Source: JBQCEE01 sp051960575
GTDB lineage: Bacteria > Actinomycetota > Actinomycetes > Mycobacteriales > Jatrophihabitantaceae
Length of the DNA: 16,912 bases
Direction: 5' to 3'
Assembly: GCF_051960575.1 (NCBI RefSeq)
Contig: NZ_JBQCEE010000333.1
Span: 1-16,912 of the forward strand
Of the stretch, positions 7,157-15,096 are shown one piece after another (position 1 is the stretch's first letter; every line of letters starts with the position of its first letter). The position numbers and the translations under genes were made by a program. The notes beneath the pieces were generated by a model. That model saw only the letters and a program-made list of their open reading frames with translations, made no database searches and was not told where the DNA came from.

Positions 7157-8514
7157 GGTGCCGCGCCCAGCAGCACGCGGGCCTCGCCGGCGGTGACGAC
7201 CGAGCCGGTGACCAGGACGCCGGTGCCCGAGGCGTACCCGTCCTCGGTCGCTTCGGCCGAGGTCACGGCCGCGTCGATCGCGTCGTCGAGTCGCGGCTCG
7301 ACCACGACACGGTCCGGCCCGAACACCTCGACGGCGATGCGCGCGAGCTCGTCGACGTCCAGCGAGCGCAACGACGAGTTCTGCGTGACGACGATCTCGG
7401 CGACCACCGGCTCGAGCAGCGCCAGCATGCCCTCGACGTCCTTGTCGCCCAGCACGCCGACCACGGCGACGAGCCGCCGGAAGTCGAAGCCCTCGGCGAT
7501 CGCGTCCAGGGTCGCCTTCATGCCGTGCGGGTTGTGCGCGGCGTCGACGAGGATCGTCGGCGACGACCGCAGTGCCTCGAGCCGGCCGGGCGAGCGCACC
7601 GCGGCGAAGGCCTCGCGCACCACCTCGATGTCCAGCGCGCCCGTCGCGCCGCTCGCGCCGAAGAACGCCTCGACCGCGGCGAGCGCGCACGCCGCGTTCT
7701 GCGCCTGGTGCGCGCCGAACAGCGGCAGGAACACTTCGTCGTAGGTGCCGCCGAGCCCCTGGATGGTGAGCACCTGGCCGCCGACGGCGATGGTGCGTTC
7801 GAGCACGCCGAACTCGAGGCCCTCGCGCGCCACGGTGGCGTCGACCTCGACGGCACGGCGCAGCAGCGCCTCGGCCGCCGGCACCTGCTGCGAGGCGAGG
7901 ATCGCCGTCGCGCCCGGCTTGATGATGCCGGCCTTCTCGGCCGCGATGGTGCCGACGTCGGGGCCGAGGTAGGTCATGTGGTCGAGGTCGACCGGCGTCA
8001 CCACGGCCACCTCGGCGTCGATCTGGTTGGTGGCGTCCCAGGTGCCGCCCATGCCGACCTCGACGACGGCGACGTCGACCGGGGCGTCGGCGAAGATCGC
8101 GTACGTCAGCGCCACCATCACCTCGAAGAACGACAGCGGGTGGTCGAACTGGCCGTCGACCAGCTCGATGTAGGGCGCGATGTCGCGGTAGCCCTCGACG
8201 AAGACGCGGTCGCTGACGGGCGCGCCGTCGAGGACGATCCGCTCGGTGATCTTCGTCAGGTGCGGGCTGGTGAACCGGCCGGTGCGCAGGCCGAAGGCGC
8301 GCAGCAGCTCGTCGACCATGCGGGCGGTCGAGGTCTTGCCGTTGGTGCCGGTGAGGTGGATCGACCGGTACGCCCGCTGCGGCGAGCCGAGCAGGTCGAG
8401 CAGCGCGGCGATCCGCTCGGTGGTGGGGTTGATGCGCCCCTCACCCCACCGGCCCGTGACCTCGGCCTCGACCTGCCGCAGCAGGCTCGCGTACTTCTCC
8501 GCCTCGGTCGCCAC
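7153..8514 (-). CDS. folC: Dihydrofolate synthase/folylpolyglutamate synthase
   Basis: FolC is an ATP-dependent ligase of the Mur-ligase fold. It adds glutamate to dihydropteroate and then extends the polyglutamate tail of reduced folates. The 453-aa product carries the P-loop TGTNGKTS (55-62), FTSPHL (81-86), the conserved MGGTWDATN (155-163), LDHM (177-180), AAEKAGI with the Lys194 that is carbamylated in this family, and the C-terminal-domain start DAAHNPHG (324-331). Length is normal. The start is the GTG at 8514. It has no strong Shine-Dalgarno, but TAGATT lies exactly 6 nt upstream, as for a leaderless mRNA. The gene is 94 nt after valS, with a long inverted repeat between, so it probably has its own promoter. 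It overlaps the DUF4233 gene. Confidence 0.96.
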   Translation of the reverse strand: MATEAEKYASLLRQVEAEVTGRWGEGRINPTTERIAALLDLLGSPQRAYRSIHLTGTNGKTSTARMVDELLRAFGLRTGRFTSPHLTKITERIVLDGAPVSDRVFVEGYRDIAPYIELVDGQFDHPLSFFEVMVALTYAIFADAPVDVAVVEVGMGGTWDATNQIDAEVAVVTPVDLDHMTYLGPDVGTIAAEKAGIIKPGATAILASQQVPAAEALLRRAVEVDATVAREGLEFGVLERTIAVGGQVLTIQGLGGTYDEVFLPLFGAHQAQNAACALAAVEAFFGASGATGALDIEVVREAFAAVRSPGRLEALRSSPTILVDAAHNPHGMKATLDAIAEGFDFRRLVAVVGVLGDKDVEGMLALLEPVVAEIVVTQNSSLRSLDVDELARIAVEVFGPDRVVVEPRLDDAIDAAVTSAEATEDGYASGTGVLVTGSVVTAGEARVLLGAAP

Positions 8515-8526
8515 GCGTCCAATCTA
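8512..8526 (-). promoter_or_regulatory. Candidate leaderless promoter of folC
   Basis: On the minus strand TAGATT (8526-8521) is followed by GGACGC and then the GTG start (8514-8512). TANNNT with 6 nt to the start codon puts the expected first transcribed base at or next to the start codon. No clear -35 was found. It lies just downstream of the large inverted repeat, which fits a new transcription unit. Confidence 0.4.
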
Positions 8527-8541
8527 GTGAGCGCCGAGAGC

Positions 8542-8604
8542 CCGCTTGTCCCCCCGCCCAGTCGTTTCGCGGCCTCCGACACGCCTGGGCCGGGGGACAA
8601 GCGG
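8542..8604 (-). terminator. Long inverted repeat between valS and folC
   Basis: Arms at 8542-8561 and 8585-8604 are 20 nt long and pair with a single mismatch, enclosing a 23-nt loop. The outer 13 bp (CCGCTTGTCCCCC) are perfect. The repeat begins 4 bases past the valS stop codon and ends before the folC -10 box. In RNA it would give a very stable hairpin. There is no T-tract, as is common for actinobacterial terminators. A binding site or a structured mRNA end are alternatives. Confidence 0.6.
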
Positions 8605-8608
8605 TATC

Positions 8609-11173
8609 TCAGGACGCGGGCAGCGCCTCCAGCGCGGCCGTGATGCGCGCGATGTCGGCCTCGGCCGTCTCGAGCCGGGCCCGCACCTTCGCGATGACCG
8701 CCTCCGGCGCCTTGCCGGTGAACTCGGCGTTGCCGAGCTTGGCGCCGTTGGCCGCCCGCTCCTTCTCGGCCGCCGCGAGGTCCTTGGTCAGCCGCGCCCG
8801 CTCGGCCGCGACGTCGATCGTGCCCGAGAGGTCGAGCTCGATCGAGCCACCGCCCGGCACGGCCAGCGTCGCGGTCGCGGTGAACGACTCCCCCGGCTCG
8901 TCCAGGCGCAGCAGCGAGCGCACCGACGCCTCGTCGGCGACACCGGTGACGCGCGCGGGCACCCGCTGCGACGGCTTCACGCCCTGATCGCTGCGGAAGC
9001 GCCGGCCCTCGACCACCACCGCCTGCAGCGCGGTCACCGCCCGCTCGGCCTCGGCGTCCGACCGCCCGCCCGCGGTCGGCCACGACGCGATCACCAGCGA
9101 CTCGCCGCCGGTCAGCGCCGTCCAGAGCTGCTCGGTGACGAACGGGATCATCGGGTGCAGCAGCCGCAGTAGCGTGTCGAGCACGTGCCCGAGCACGCGC
9201 CGGGTCACGTCGCCGGACGGGCCGTTGAGCGACAGCTTCGCCAGCTCGATGTACCAGTCGCAGACCTCGTCCCAGGCGAAGTGGTAGAGGGTGTCGGCGA
9301 TCTTCGCGAACTCGAACTGCTCGTAGTACTCGTCCACCGACGCGATCACCGCGTCGAGGCGCGACAGGATCCACGCGTCCGGCCCGGTGACCGAAGCCGG
9401 CAGCTCGCCCTCGACGGTCGCGCCGCTGATGAGTGCGAACCGCGTGGCGTTCCAGAGCTTCGTGCCGAAGTTGCGGGCGCCGACCACCCACTCCTCGTTG
9501 ATCGCCTGGTCGGCGCCGGGGTTGGCGCCCTGCAGCAGCGAGAGGCGCACCGCGTCCGCGCCGTACTTGTCGATCCACTCGAGCGGGTCGACCACGTTGC
9601 CGCGCGACTTGCTCATCTTCTTGCCGAACTGGTCGCGGACGAGACCGTGCAGCACCACCGTCTCGAACGGCACCTCGCCGTCCATCGCGTACAGGCCGAA
9701 CAGCATCATGCGCACGACCCAGAAGAAGAGGATGTCGTAGCCGGTGACCAACACGGTGGTCGGGTAGTACCGCTCGAGGTCCTTCGTCGACTCGGGCCAG
9801 CCGAGGGTCGAGAACGGCCAGAGGGCGGACGAGAACCACGTGTCGAGCACGTCCTCGTCCTGGGTCCAGCCGCGCGGCGGCGTCTCGTCCGGGCCGAAGC
9901 ACTGGTCGTCGCCGTCGGGCGAGTACCAGACCGGGATGCGGTGGCCCCACCACAGCTGCCGGCTGATGCACCAGTCGCGCAGCCCGTCGACCCACTGGAA
10001 GTAGCGCGAGCGCATCGACGCCGGCTCGATCTTCACCCGGCCGTCGCGCACCGCGTCGCCCGCGGCCTTCGCGAGCGTCTCGACGCGCACCCACCACTGC
10101 AGCGACAGCCGCGGCTCGATGATCGTGTCGCAGCGCGAGCAGTGCCCGACCGCGTGGACGTAGGGCCGCTGCTCGGCGACGATGCGGCCGTCCTCGCGCA
10201 GCGCGGCGACCACGGCCGAGCGCGCCTCGAGCCGGTCGAGGCCGGCGAAGGAGCCGGGGGCGGTGATCACGCCGCGCTCGTCCATGATCGTCGGCATCGG
10301 CAGGTCGTGCCGCCGGCCGATCTCGAAGTCGTTCGGGTCGTGCGCGGGCGTCACCTTCACCGCGCCGGTGCCGAACGCCGGGTCGACGTGCGCGTCGGCC
10401 ACGATCGGGATCATCCGGTTCGTCAGCGGCAGCGGCACCTCGGTGCCGATGAGGTGCTGGTAGCGCTCGTCGTCCGGGTGCACCGCGACGGCGGTGTCGC
10501 CGAGCATCGTCTCGGCGCGCGTCGTCGCCACCACGATCGAGGCATCGCCGTCGCCGTAGCGGATCGACACGAGCTCGCCCGGCTCGTCGCTGTGGTCGAC
10601 CTCGGCGTCGCTCAGCGCGGTGAGGTCGCGCGGGCACCAGTTGATGATCCGCTCGGCGCGGTAGATCAGGTCGTCGTCGTAGAGCCGCTTGAAGATCGTC
10701 TGGACGGCGCGGCTGAGCTGCTCGTCCATGGTGAAACGCTCGCGCGACCAGTCGACGCCGTCGCCGAGCCGCCGCATCTGGCCGAGGATCTTGCCGCCGT
10801 ACGTGTTCTTCCACTCCCACGCGCGCTCGATGAAGTCCTCGCGGGCGTAGTCGAAGCGGCTCTTGCCCTCGGTCTCGGCCAGGTGCCGCTCGACGAGGTT
10901 CTGCACCGCGATGGACGCGTGGTCCATGCCGGGCAGCCAGAGCACGTCCTTGCCGCGCATGCGCTCGCGCCGCGACAGGGCGTCCATCATCGACTGCTCG
11001 AGCGCGTGCCCGATGTGCAGGCTGCCCGTGACGTTCGGCGGCGGGATCACCAGCGACCACGGCGGCCTGCCGCTCGTGTTGTCGGCCGTGAAGTAGCCCC
11101 GCTCGACCCACCGCTCGTACAGGGGCGGCTCGATCTCGGCGGGGTCGTACTGGGGCGGCAGGGCTTCCGTCAC
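8609..11173 (-). CDS. valS: Valyl-tRNA synthetase
   Basis: This is a class I aminoacyl-tRNA synthetase that charges tRNA-Val and edits mis-activated threonine. The 854-aa product shows PPPNVTG (44-50) and HIGH (53-56) of the catalytic site, the CP1 editing domain with TTRAETMLGDTAV (217-229), a DTWFSSALWPF block (444-454), and KMSKS (519-523) in GKKMSKSRGN. An anticodon-binding helical domain follows, and a C-terminal charged coiled coil lies at about 785-850, as is typical of ValRS. The start is the GTG at 11173, 6 nt after TAGGAT, which looks leaderless. AGGA in the same stretch could instead act as a ribosome binding site with a 7-nt spacer. The upstream gap of 56 nt leaves no room for a T-box leader. 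Confidence 0.97.
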   Translation of the reverse strand: MTEALPPQYDPAEIEPPLYERWVERGYFTADNTSGRPPWSLVIPPPNVTGSLHIGHALEQSMMDALSRRERMRGKDVLWLPGMDHASIAVQNLVERHLAETEGKSRFDYAREDFIERAWEWKNTYGGKILGQMRRLGDGVDWSRERFTMDEQLSRAVQTIFKRLYDDDLIYRAERIINWCPRDLTALSDAEVDHSDEPGELVSIRYGDGDASIVVATTRAETMLGDTAVAVHPDDERYQHLIGTEVPLPLTNRMIPIVADAHVDPAFGTGAVKVTPAHDPNDFEIGRRHDLPMPTIMDERGVITAPGSFAGLDRLEARSAVVAALREDGRIVAEQRPYVHAVGHCSRCDTIIEPRLSLQWWVRVETLAKAAGDAVRDGRVKIEPASMRSRYFQWVDGLRDWCISRQLWWGHRIPVWYSPDGDDQCFGPDETPPRGWTQDEDVLDTWFSSALWPFSTLGWPESTKDLERYYPTTVLVTGYDILFFWVVRMMLFGLYAMDGEVPFETVVLHGLVRDQFGKKMSKSRGNVVDPLEWIDKYGADAVRLSLLQGANPGADQAINEEWVVGARNFGTKLWNATRFALISGATVEGELPASVTGPDAWILSRLDAVIASVDEYYEQFEFAKIADTLYHFAWDEVCDWYIELAKLSLNGPSGDVTRRVLGHVLDTLLRLLHPMIPFVTEQLWTALTGGESLVIASWPTAGGRSDAEAERAVTALQAVVVEGRRFRSDQGVKPSQRVPARVTGVADEASVRSLLRLDEPGESFTATATLAVPGGGSIELDLSGTIDVAAERARLTKDLAAAEKERAANGAKLGNAEFTGKAPEAVIAKVRARLETAEADIARITAALEALPAS

Positions 11174-11185
11174 CCCTGAATCCTA
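11171..11185 (-). promoter_or_regulatory. Candidate leaderless promoter of valS
   Basis: TAGGAT (11185-11180, minus strand) then TCAGGG, then the GTG start. The spacing of 6 nt matches that before folC, the regulator and the MFS gene. AGGA within the hexamer could also be read as a Shine-Dalgarno, so the two readings need separating by 5'-end mapping. Confidence 0.4.
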
Positions 11186-11201
11186 CGAACGCGTTCGAAC
11201 G
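11186..11201. promoter_or_regulatory. Overlapping palindromes between valS and the GNAT gene
   Basis: CGAACGCGTTCG (11186-11197) is a perfect 12-bp palindrome, and CGTTCGAACG (11192-11201) is a second one overlapping it. They lie directly upstream of the candidate valS -10 box, inside the 56-bp divergent region. A protein-binding operator is possible; the regulator is unknown. Confidence 0.35.
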
Positions 11202-11229
11202 GGCTCGGCCCGGGCGAGAGGATCGGGAC

Positions 11230-12018
11230 GTGACCCCGCAGCTGATCACCGACCCGGACACCGTCCGCGCGCGGCTGCTCGACGAGGTGCGCCGTGATCC
11301 CGTGCGCGGCACGCTGCTCGGCACGGTCGCAGCGACGATCGGGCCGGGCGGCTGGCTCGCGGTCTGGGACGGCGGGCTGGCCGCGCGGTCGGCGCCGAAC
11401 CGTCCGGTGATCCTCGCCGGCCGCCTCGGTGACGCGGCGGCCGGCGTGCTCGACCTCGTGCGCCGCCCGGACGGCGTGCACGCGGTCAACGGGGTGCTCG
11501 GCGAGGTGCAGCGGCTGCTCGAGTTGCTGCCGCCCGAGGCGGTGACCGCACGCCGCGACGACCGGCTGTACCGGCTCGACCGGCTCGTCGAGCCGGAGGT
11601 GCGCGGCGCCGTGGTGGTCGCGACCGACGAGCACCGCGACCTCGTCGCGCAGTGGTACGCGGCCTTCGACCGCGAGGTCGCCGCGGCCGGGCGGGACGAA
11701 GCCCGTGCCGCGGCCGAGCGGCTCGTGCGGGGCGGCGGGTGCTTCCTCTGGCTTGACCCGGACGGCCGACCGGTGTCGCTGGCCGCGCGGCGCGCCTCGG
11801 TCGAGGGCAGCGCCCGGATCGGCCCCGTCTACACCCCGCCGGAGCACCGAGGCCACGGCTACGCCTCCGGCGTGACCGCCGAGGCGAGCCGCAGCATCCT
11901 CGCCGAGGGCAGCGTGCCCGTGCTGTTCACCGACCTCGCCAACCCGACGTCGAACAAGATCTACGCCGCACTCGGCTACGAGCCGGTCGAGGACCGCGTG
12001 CTCGTGACGCTGGGGTGA
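11230..12018 (+). CDS. GNAT-family N-acetyltransferase
   Basis: A protein of 262 aa. The C-terminal part (about 125-260) is a GNAT acetyl-CoA-dependent transferase domain. The acetyl-CoA pyrophosphate-binding motif is R207-G-H-G-Y-A212 in PEHRGHGYASG, preceded by the beta-4 strand ARIGPVYT. LFTDLANPTSNKIYAALGYEPV (233-254) is the typical end, with the conserved N-x-x-S-N-x-x-Y pattern. The N-terminal half (about 1-120) has no motif I recognise, but such extensions are common in actinobacterial GNATs. The substrate is unknown. The start is the GTG at 11230 with GAGAGG 8-9 nt upstream. It is transcribed away from valS and converges with the membrane-protein gene, leaving a 10-nt gap. Confidence 0.88.
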   Translation: MTPQLITDPDTVRARLLDEVRRDPVRGTLLGTVAATIGPGGWLAVWDGGLAARSAPNRPVILAGRLGDAAAGVLDLVRRPDGVHAVNGVLGEVQRLLELLPPEAVTARRDDRLYRLDRLVEPEVRGAVVVATDEHRDLVAQWYAAFDREVAAAGRDEARAAAERLVRGGGCFLWLDPDGRPVSLAARRASVEGSARIGPVYTPPEHRGHGYASGVTAEASRSILAEGSVPVLFTDLANPTSNKIYAALGYEPVEDRVLVTLG

Positions 12019-12031
12019 GCGCCGACGCTCA
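12016..12031. terminator. Convergent-gene hairpin containing both stop codons
   Basis: TGAGCG (12016-12021) and CGCTCA (12026-12031) form a 6-bp stem with loop CCGA. The left arm begins with the TGA of the GNAT gene, and the right arm ends with the TGA of the membrane-protein gene on the other strand. A second short hairpin, GCCGAC-GGC-GTCGGC at 12033-12047, follows. Together they could act as a bidirectional terminator, though no T-tracts are present. Confidence 0.4.
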
Positions 12032-13132
12032 GGCCGACGGCGTCGGCTCGGCCTCACGCTCGGCGGCGATCGAGTCGGCGGTCGTGCGGTTCGCGAGCGC
12101 GTTGGTGACCAGGACGACGACGATGCCGACGCCGCCGTAGAGGGCCAGCACCACCAGGGGGAGCGTGTTCGACGCGTCCGGGAAGTACAGGCTGTCGCGG
12201 ATCGCCGTGACGCCGGCGCCGGTGGGCAGCACCCGGCCGACGATCCGCCCCCACGTCGGCAGGAACTCGGGCAGGATGCTCGACCCCGACACCACCACGC
12301 CGAGCGTGAAGTAGAGCGTGCCGAGCAGCGCGCCGGCCGGCCCGACGAGCGCGACCGCCGCCGCGGTCGAGGCGGTGACCGCGAGCGACAGCAGCACGAA
12401 GTCGAGGTACAGCCGGCCCGCCGCACCGCCGGGGATGACGCCGAACCAGCTCGCCGCCCACAGCACGGCGGCCGCCGAGACGACGCCGTAGGTGACGAGG
12501 ACGCCGACGTGCCCGATGCCGCGGCGCAGCGACGGCCTCGTCAGCGCGCCGATGCGGCCGAGCCCGAGCGACGCGACGGTCGCCCCGAGCGCGAGCGCCT
12601 GCACCAGGAAGCCGAGCGAGCTGCCCGACCGGTCGCTCGTCGGCAGTGGCACGACGTCGGTCACCGTCGGCGATGCCGTGAGCGCGGCGAGCGTCGCGGG
12701 CGGGATGGGGCGGCCTGCGGCGACCAGCTGCTGCACCCGTTGCCCGACCTGCTGCTGGACGACGGTGGTGAACGCCGTGCGGATCGCGGTCGAGGCCGTG
12801 GGCCCCGCGGCGCTCGCCACGAACAGGTGCGGGTGCTCGACATCGACGACGTCGACGCCGCCGTAGATCGCCCGCACTCTGATGGCGGCGCTCATCGACG
12901 CGTCGTCGGCGTAGCGCCGGGCGTGGAACGAGCCGCCCCGGTCGACGAGCGCCTCGAGCCGCGGGGCCGTCTGGTCGGTGGCGACGTAGCCCACCGGCAG
13001 TGCGTGCGGCGCGGGCGAGTGCCCGACGCCGAGGTAGTAGGCCGAGAGGACGAGCTGCACGACGGCGCCGGCGAGCACGAGCAGCAGCGCCGACCGGCGC
13101 ACGCGCCGCTGCTGTTCAGCGGTGAGGGTCAT
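12029..13132 (-). CDS. Multi-span membrane protein, ABC-2/DUF3533-like
   Basis: A 367-aa membrane protein of uncertain function. The layout is one helix at about 13-33, a soluble loop of about 135 residues (35-170, presumably outside the cell), then about five helices (172-192, 207-227, 242-262, 264-286 and 324-345) and a short charged tail. This arrangement resembles the ABC-2-type permease/DUF3533/YhgE-Pip group. The stretch ILPEFLPTWGRIVGRVLPTGAGVTAIRD before the last helix fits that group, where a similar P-x-W...P-x-G-x loop is seen. No ATP-binding partner gene is adjacent. The ATG at 13132 lies 14 nt after the M3 peptidase stop codon, with no strong ribosome binding site, so it is probably the last gene of that operon. 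Export of lipids or peptides is a guess from family resemblance. Confidence 0.72.
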   Translation of the reverse strand: MTLTAEQQRRVRRSALLLVLAGAVVQLVLSAYYLGVGHSPAPHALPVGYVATDQTAPRLEALVDRGGSFHARRYADDASMSAAIRVRAIYGGVDVVDVEHPHLFVASAAGPTASTAIRTAFTTVVQQQVGQRVQQLVAAGRPIPPATLAALTASPTVTDVVPLPTSDRSGSSLGFLVQALALGATVASLGLGRIGALTRPSLRRGIGHVGVLVTYGVVSAAAVLWAASWFGVIPGGAAGRLYLDFVLLSLAVTASTAAAVALVGPAGALLGTLYFTLGVVVSGSSILPEFLPTWGRIVGRVLPTGAGVTAIRDSLYFPDASNTLPLVVLALYGGVGIVVVLVTNALANRTTADSIAAEREAEPTPSA

Positions 13133-13146
13133 CGGTCGGCCCGCGT

Positions 13147-15096
13147 TCAGGCCGGCCCGCCGGACGGCGGCAGGGGTGCGGCGTCCATCCAGGCCTCGAA
13201 GGCGTCGAAGGTGAACGGGCGCCCGAGGAATCGCTGCACCAGCACTGCCGCGTCGTCGGAGCCGCCGCGCGCGAGGATCTCGTCGCGGTAGCGGCGGGCG
13301 ACCTCGGGGGCGAACAGGTCGGCCGGGTCGAACTGCGCGAACAGGTCCTTCGCGATCACCAGGCTCCACGCGTAGGTGTAGTAGGCCGAGGTGTAGCCCG
13401 CGAGGTGCCCGAACGAGGCGTGGAAGTGCGTGCCGTCGATGTGGCGGAACAGGTCGTACTCCTGCTGCGCGCGGCGCACGGTGGCGAGCAGGTCGTCCGG
13501 GGCGGTCGCGACGGGTCGCTCGTGCAGCCGGTAGGAGACGACCGTGTAGAAGAGCTGCGTGCGGATGTAGAGGCCGCGGCCGAACTCCTTGGCCGCCCGC
13601 ATGCGCTCGACGAGGTCGCGCGGGATCGGCTCGCCGGCGTCGTCCAGGGCGAAGGTGCGCAGGACGTCGGCGTCCCACGCCCACTCCTCGAGCATCTGCG
13701 ACGGCGCCTCGACGAAGTCCCACTCGGTCGCGACACCCGAGAAGCGGACGAAGCGCTGGCGCCCGCCGAGCACGTGGTGCAGCAGGTGCCCGAACTCGTG
13801 GAACAGCGTGACGACGTCGGTGTGCTCCATGCGTCCGCGGGGGAAGTTGCACACGAGCACGCCCTCGGGCAGCTGGCGGCCGAGCACGCCCGGCACGAGG
13901 TCGAACTGCGCCGCGTGCTTGTACTTGCCGTCGCGCGGGTGCAGGTCGAGGTGGATCCGGCCGCGCACCTCGCCGTCCTGCACCACGTCGAAGACGGCGA
14001 CGTCGGGGTGCCAGGTCGGGGCCTCCGGACGCGGGACGTACTCGACGCCGAACAGCCGGCCGGTGACGTCCAGCAGCCCCTGCCGCACGCGCTGGAAATC
14101 GAAGTAGCGGCGCACCTCCTGGGCGTCGACGCCGAAGTGCTCGCGGCGCACCAGCTCGCTGTAGTAGGCCGAGTCGGCGCTGTCGAGGGCCTCGGCGGCG
14201 GGCTCGTCCTGCCGGCGCCGCGCGAGCAGCACGTCGTGGTCACGCCGCCCGGGCGCCTCGGCCGCCGCGGCCAACCGCTCGATGAACTCGGCGATCGCCT
14301 TGCCGCTGCCGATCATCTTGACCTCGGTGTCGAAGTCGGGCCAGCCCGCGTAGCCGAGCAGGGCGGCCTGCTCGTCGCGCAGCCGCAGCATCTCGCCGAG
14401 CGTCGCGTCGTTCGCCGGCCACGCGCGGTTGAGGAACTCGACGGTGAGCGCGCGGCGGGCGTCGGCGTCGCGGGCGAAGGTGCGGAACGGCACGTAGTCG
14501 GGATAGTCGGTCGTGATCGTCACCAGACCGTCGGCCGCGGCGGGGTGCGCCGCGCGGTAGTCGTCGGGCAGACCCTCGAGCTGCTCGGGCCGCAGCCGCA
14601 CCGATCGCACGTCCTCACGGATCGCACGCGAGAAGTCCTGTCCGAGCGCGGTGAGCCGGTCCGCGATCTCGCGCAGGCGCGTGCGCACGTCGTCGGGCTG
14701 GTTGACGCCGCTGCGCCGGAAGTCGCGCAGGATGTGCTCGCGCAGCCGGGCGGCGTCGTGGTCGAGCCCGTCGTCGACCGTCGCGGCCAGCACCTCGTAC
14801 AGCTCGCGGTCGAGACCGCGCTCGGTGACCACGCGCTGCACGTCCTGCTCGGCCCGCTCGGCGGCGGACCGCACGGCGTCGTCGGGGTGCACCTCGGCGA
14901 GCAGGCCCGTGGTGGCGCCGGCGTTGCGCAGCGCGAGGTCGGCGTCGTTCCAGAGCTCGAGCACCTCGGTGGTGGTGCGCCGGGTGCCGTCCTTGAGCCG
15001 GGCGAGCGTCGCCTGGGCGGCCTCGAGGCGGGTGGTCACCCGCTCGGTCAGCCACGGCGACCAGTCGGCGGTCGGCAGGTCAAGCGGGGTCGTCAT
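13147..15096 (-). CDS. M3-family metallopeptidase (oligopeptidase)
   Basis: A zinc-dependent oligopeptidase of the thimet/Dcp family (MEROPS M3), 649 aa, near the usual length of about 650-700. The zinc site is H433-E-F-G-H437 in LFHEFGHLLHH, with third ligand E463 in DFVEAPSQ. The family's substrate-binding end is present as FHASFGHLAGY near residue 570, followed by YYTYAWS. The N-terminal 240 residues are mainly helical, as in the family's lid. There is no signal peptide, so it should act in the cytoplasm on short peptides. The start is the ATG at 15096 with AGGG 7 nt upstream. It overlaps the regulator gene by 17 nt, so the two are co-transcribed and probably coupled. The precise subfamily (oligopeptidase A, Dcp or thimet-like) is not resolved. 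Confidence 0.93.
   Translation of the reverse strand: MTTPLDLPTADWSPWLTERVTTRLEAAQATLARLKDGTRRTTTEVLELWNDADLALRNAGATTGLLAEVHPDDAVRSAAERAEQDVQRVVTERGLDRELYEVLAATVDDGLDHDAARLREHILRDFRRSGVNQPDDVRTRLREIADRLTALGQDFSRAIREDVRSVRLRPEQLEGLPDDYRAAHPAAADGLVTITTDYPDYVPFRTFARDADARRALTVEFLNRAWPANDATLGEMLRLRDEQAALLGYAGWPDFDTEVKMIGSGKAIAEFIERLAAAAEAPGRRDHDVLLARRRQDEPAAEALDSADSAYYSELVRREHFGVDAQEVRRYFDFQRVRQGLLDVTGRLFGVEYVPRPEAPTWHPDVAVFDVVQDGEVRGRIHLDLHPRDGKYKHAAQFDLVPGVLGRQLPEGVLVCNFPRGRMEHTDVVTLFHEFGHLLHHVLGGRQRFVRFSGVATEWDFVEAPSQMLEEWAWDADVLRTFALDDAGEPIPRDLVERMRAAKEFGRGLYIRTQLFYTVVSYRLHERPVATAPDDLLATVRRAQQEYDLFRHIDGTHFHASFGHLAGYTSAYYTYAWSLVIAKDLFAQFDPADLFAPEVARRYRDEILARGGSDDAAVLVQRFLGRPFTFDAFEAWMDAAPLPPSGGPA

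Noticed and set aside
4974..7196. A 740-codon plus-strand frame opposite mreB, ndk and the DUF4233 gene.
   Set aside because: It spans several real genes and their intergenic gaps and has no recognisable domain.
9185..11179. A 664-codon open frame on the plus strand opposite valS.
   Set aside because: The product is Arg/Asp/Val/Leu-rich low-information sequence without motifs. valS on the other strand has complete catalytic motifs. It is a GC-bias shadow.
11174..11229. A T-box riboswitch upstream of valS.
   Set aside because: The intergenic gap is 56 nt and the promoter seems leaderless, so there is no room for a T-box, and no T-box motif is seen.
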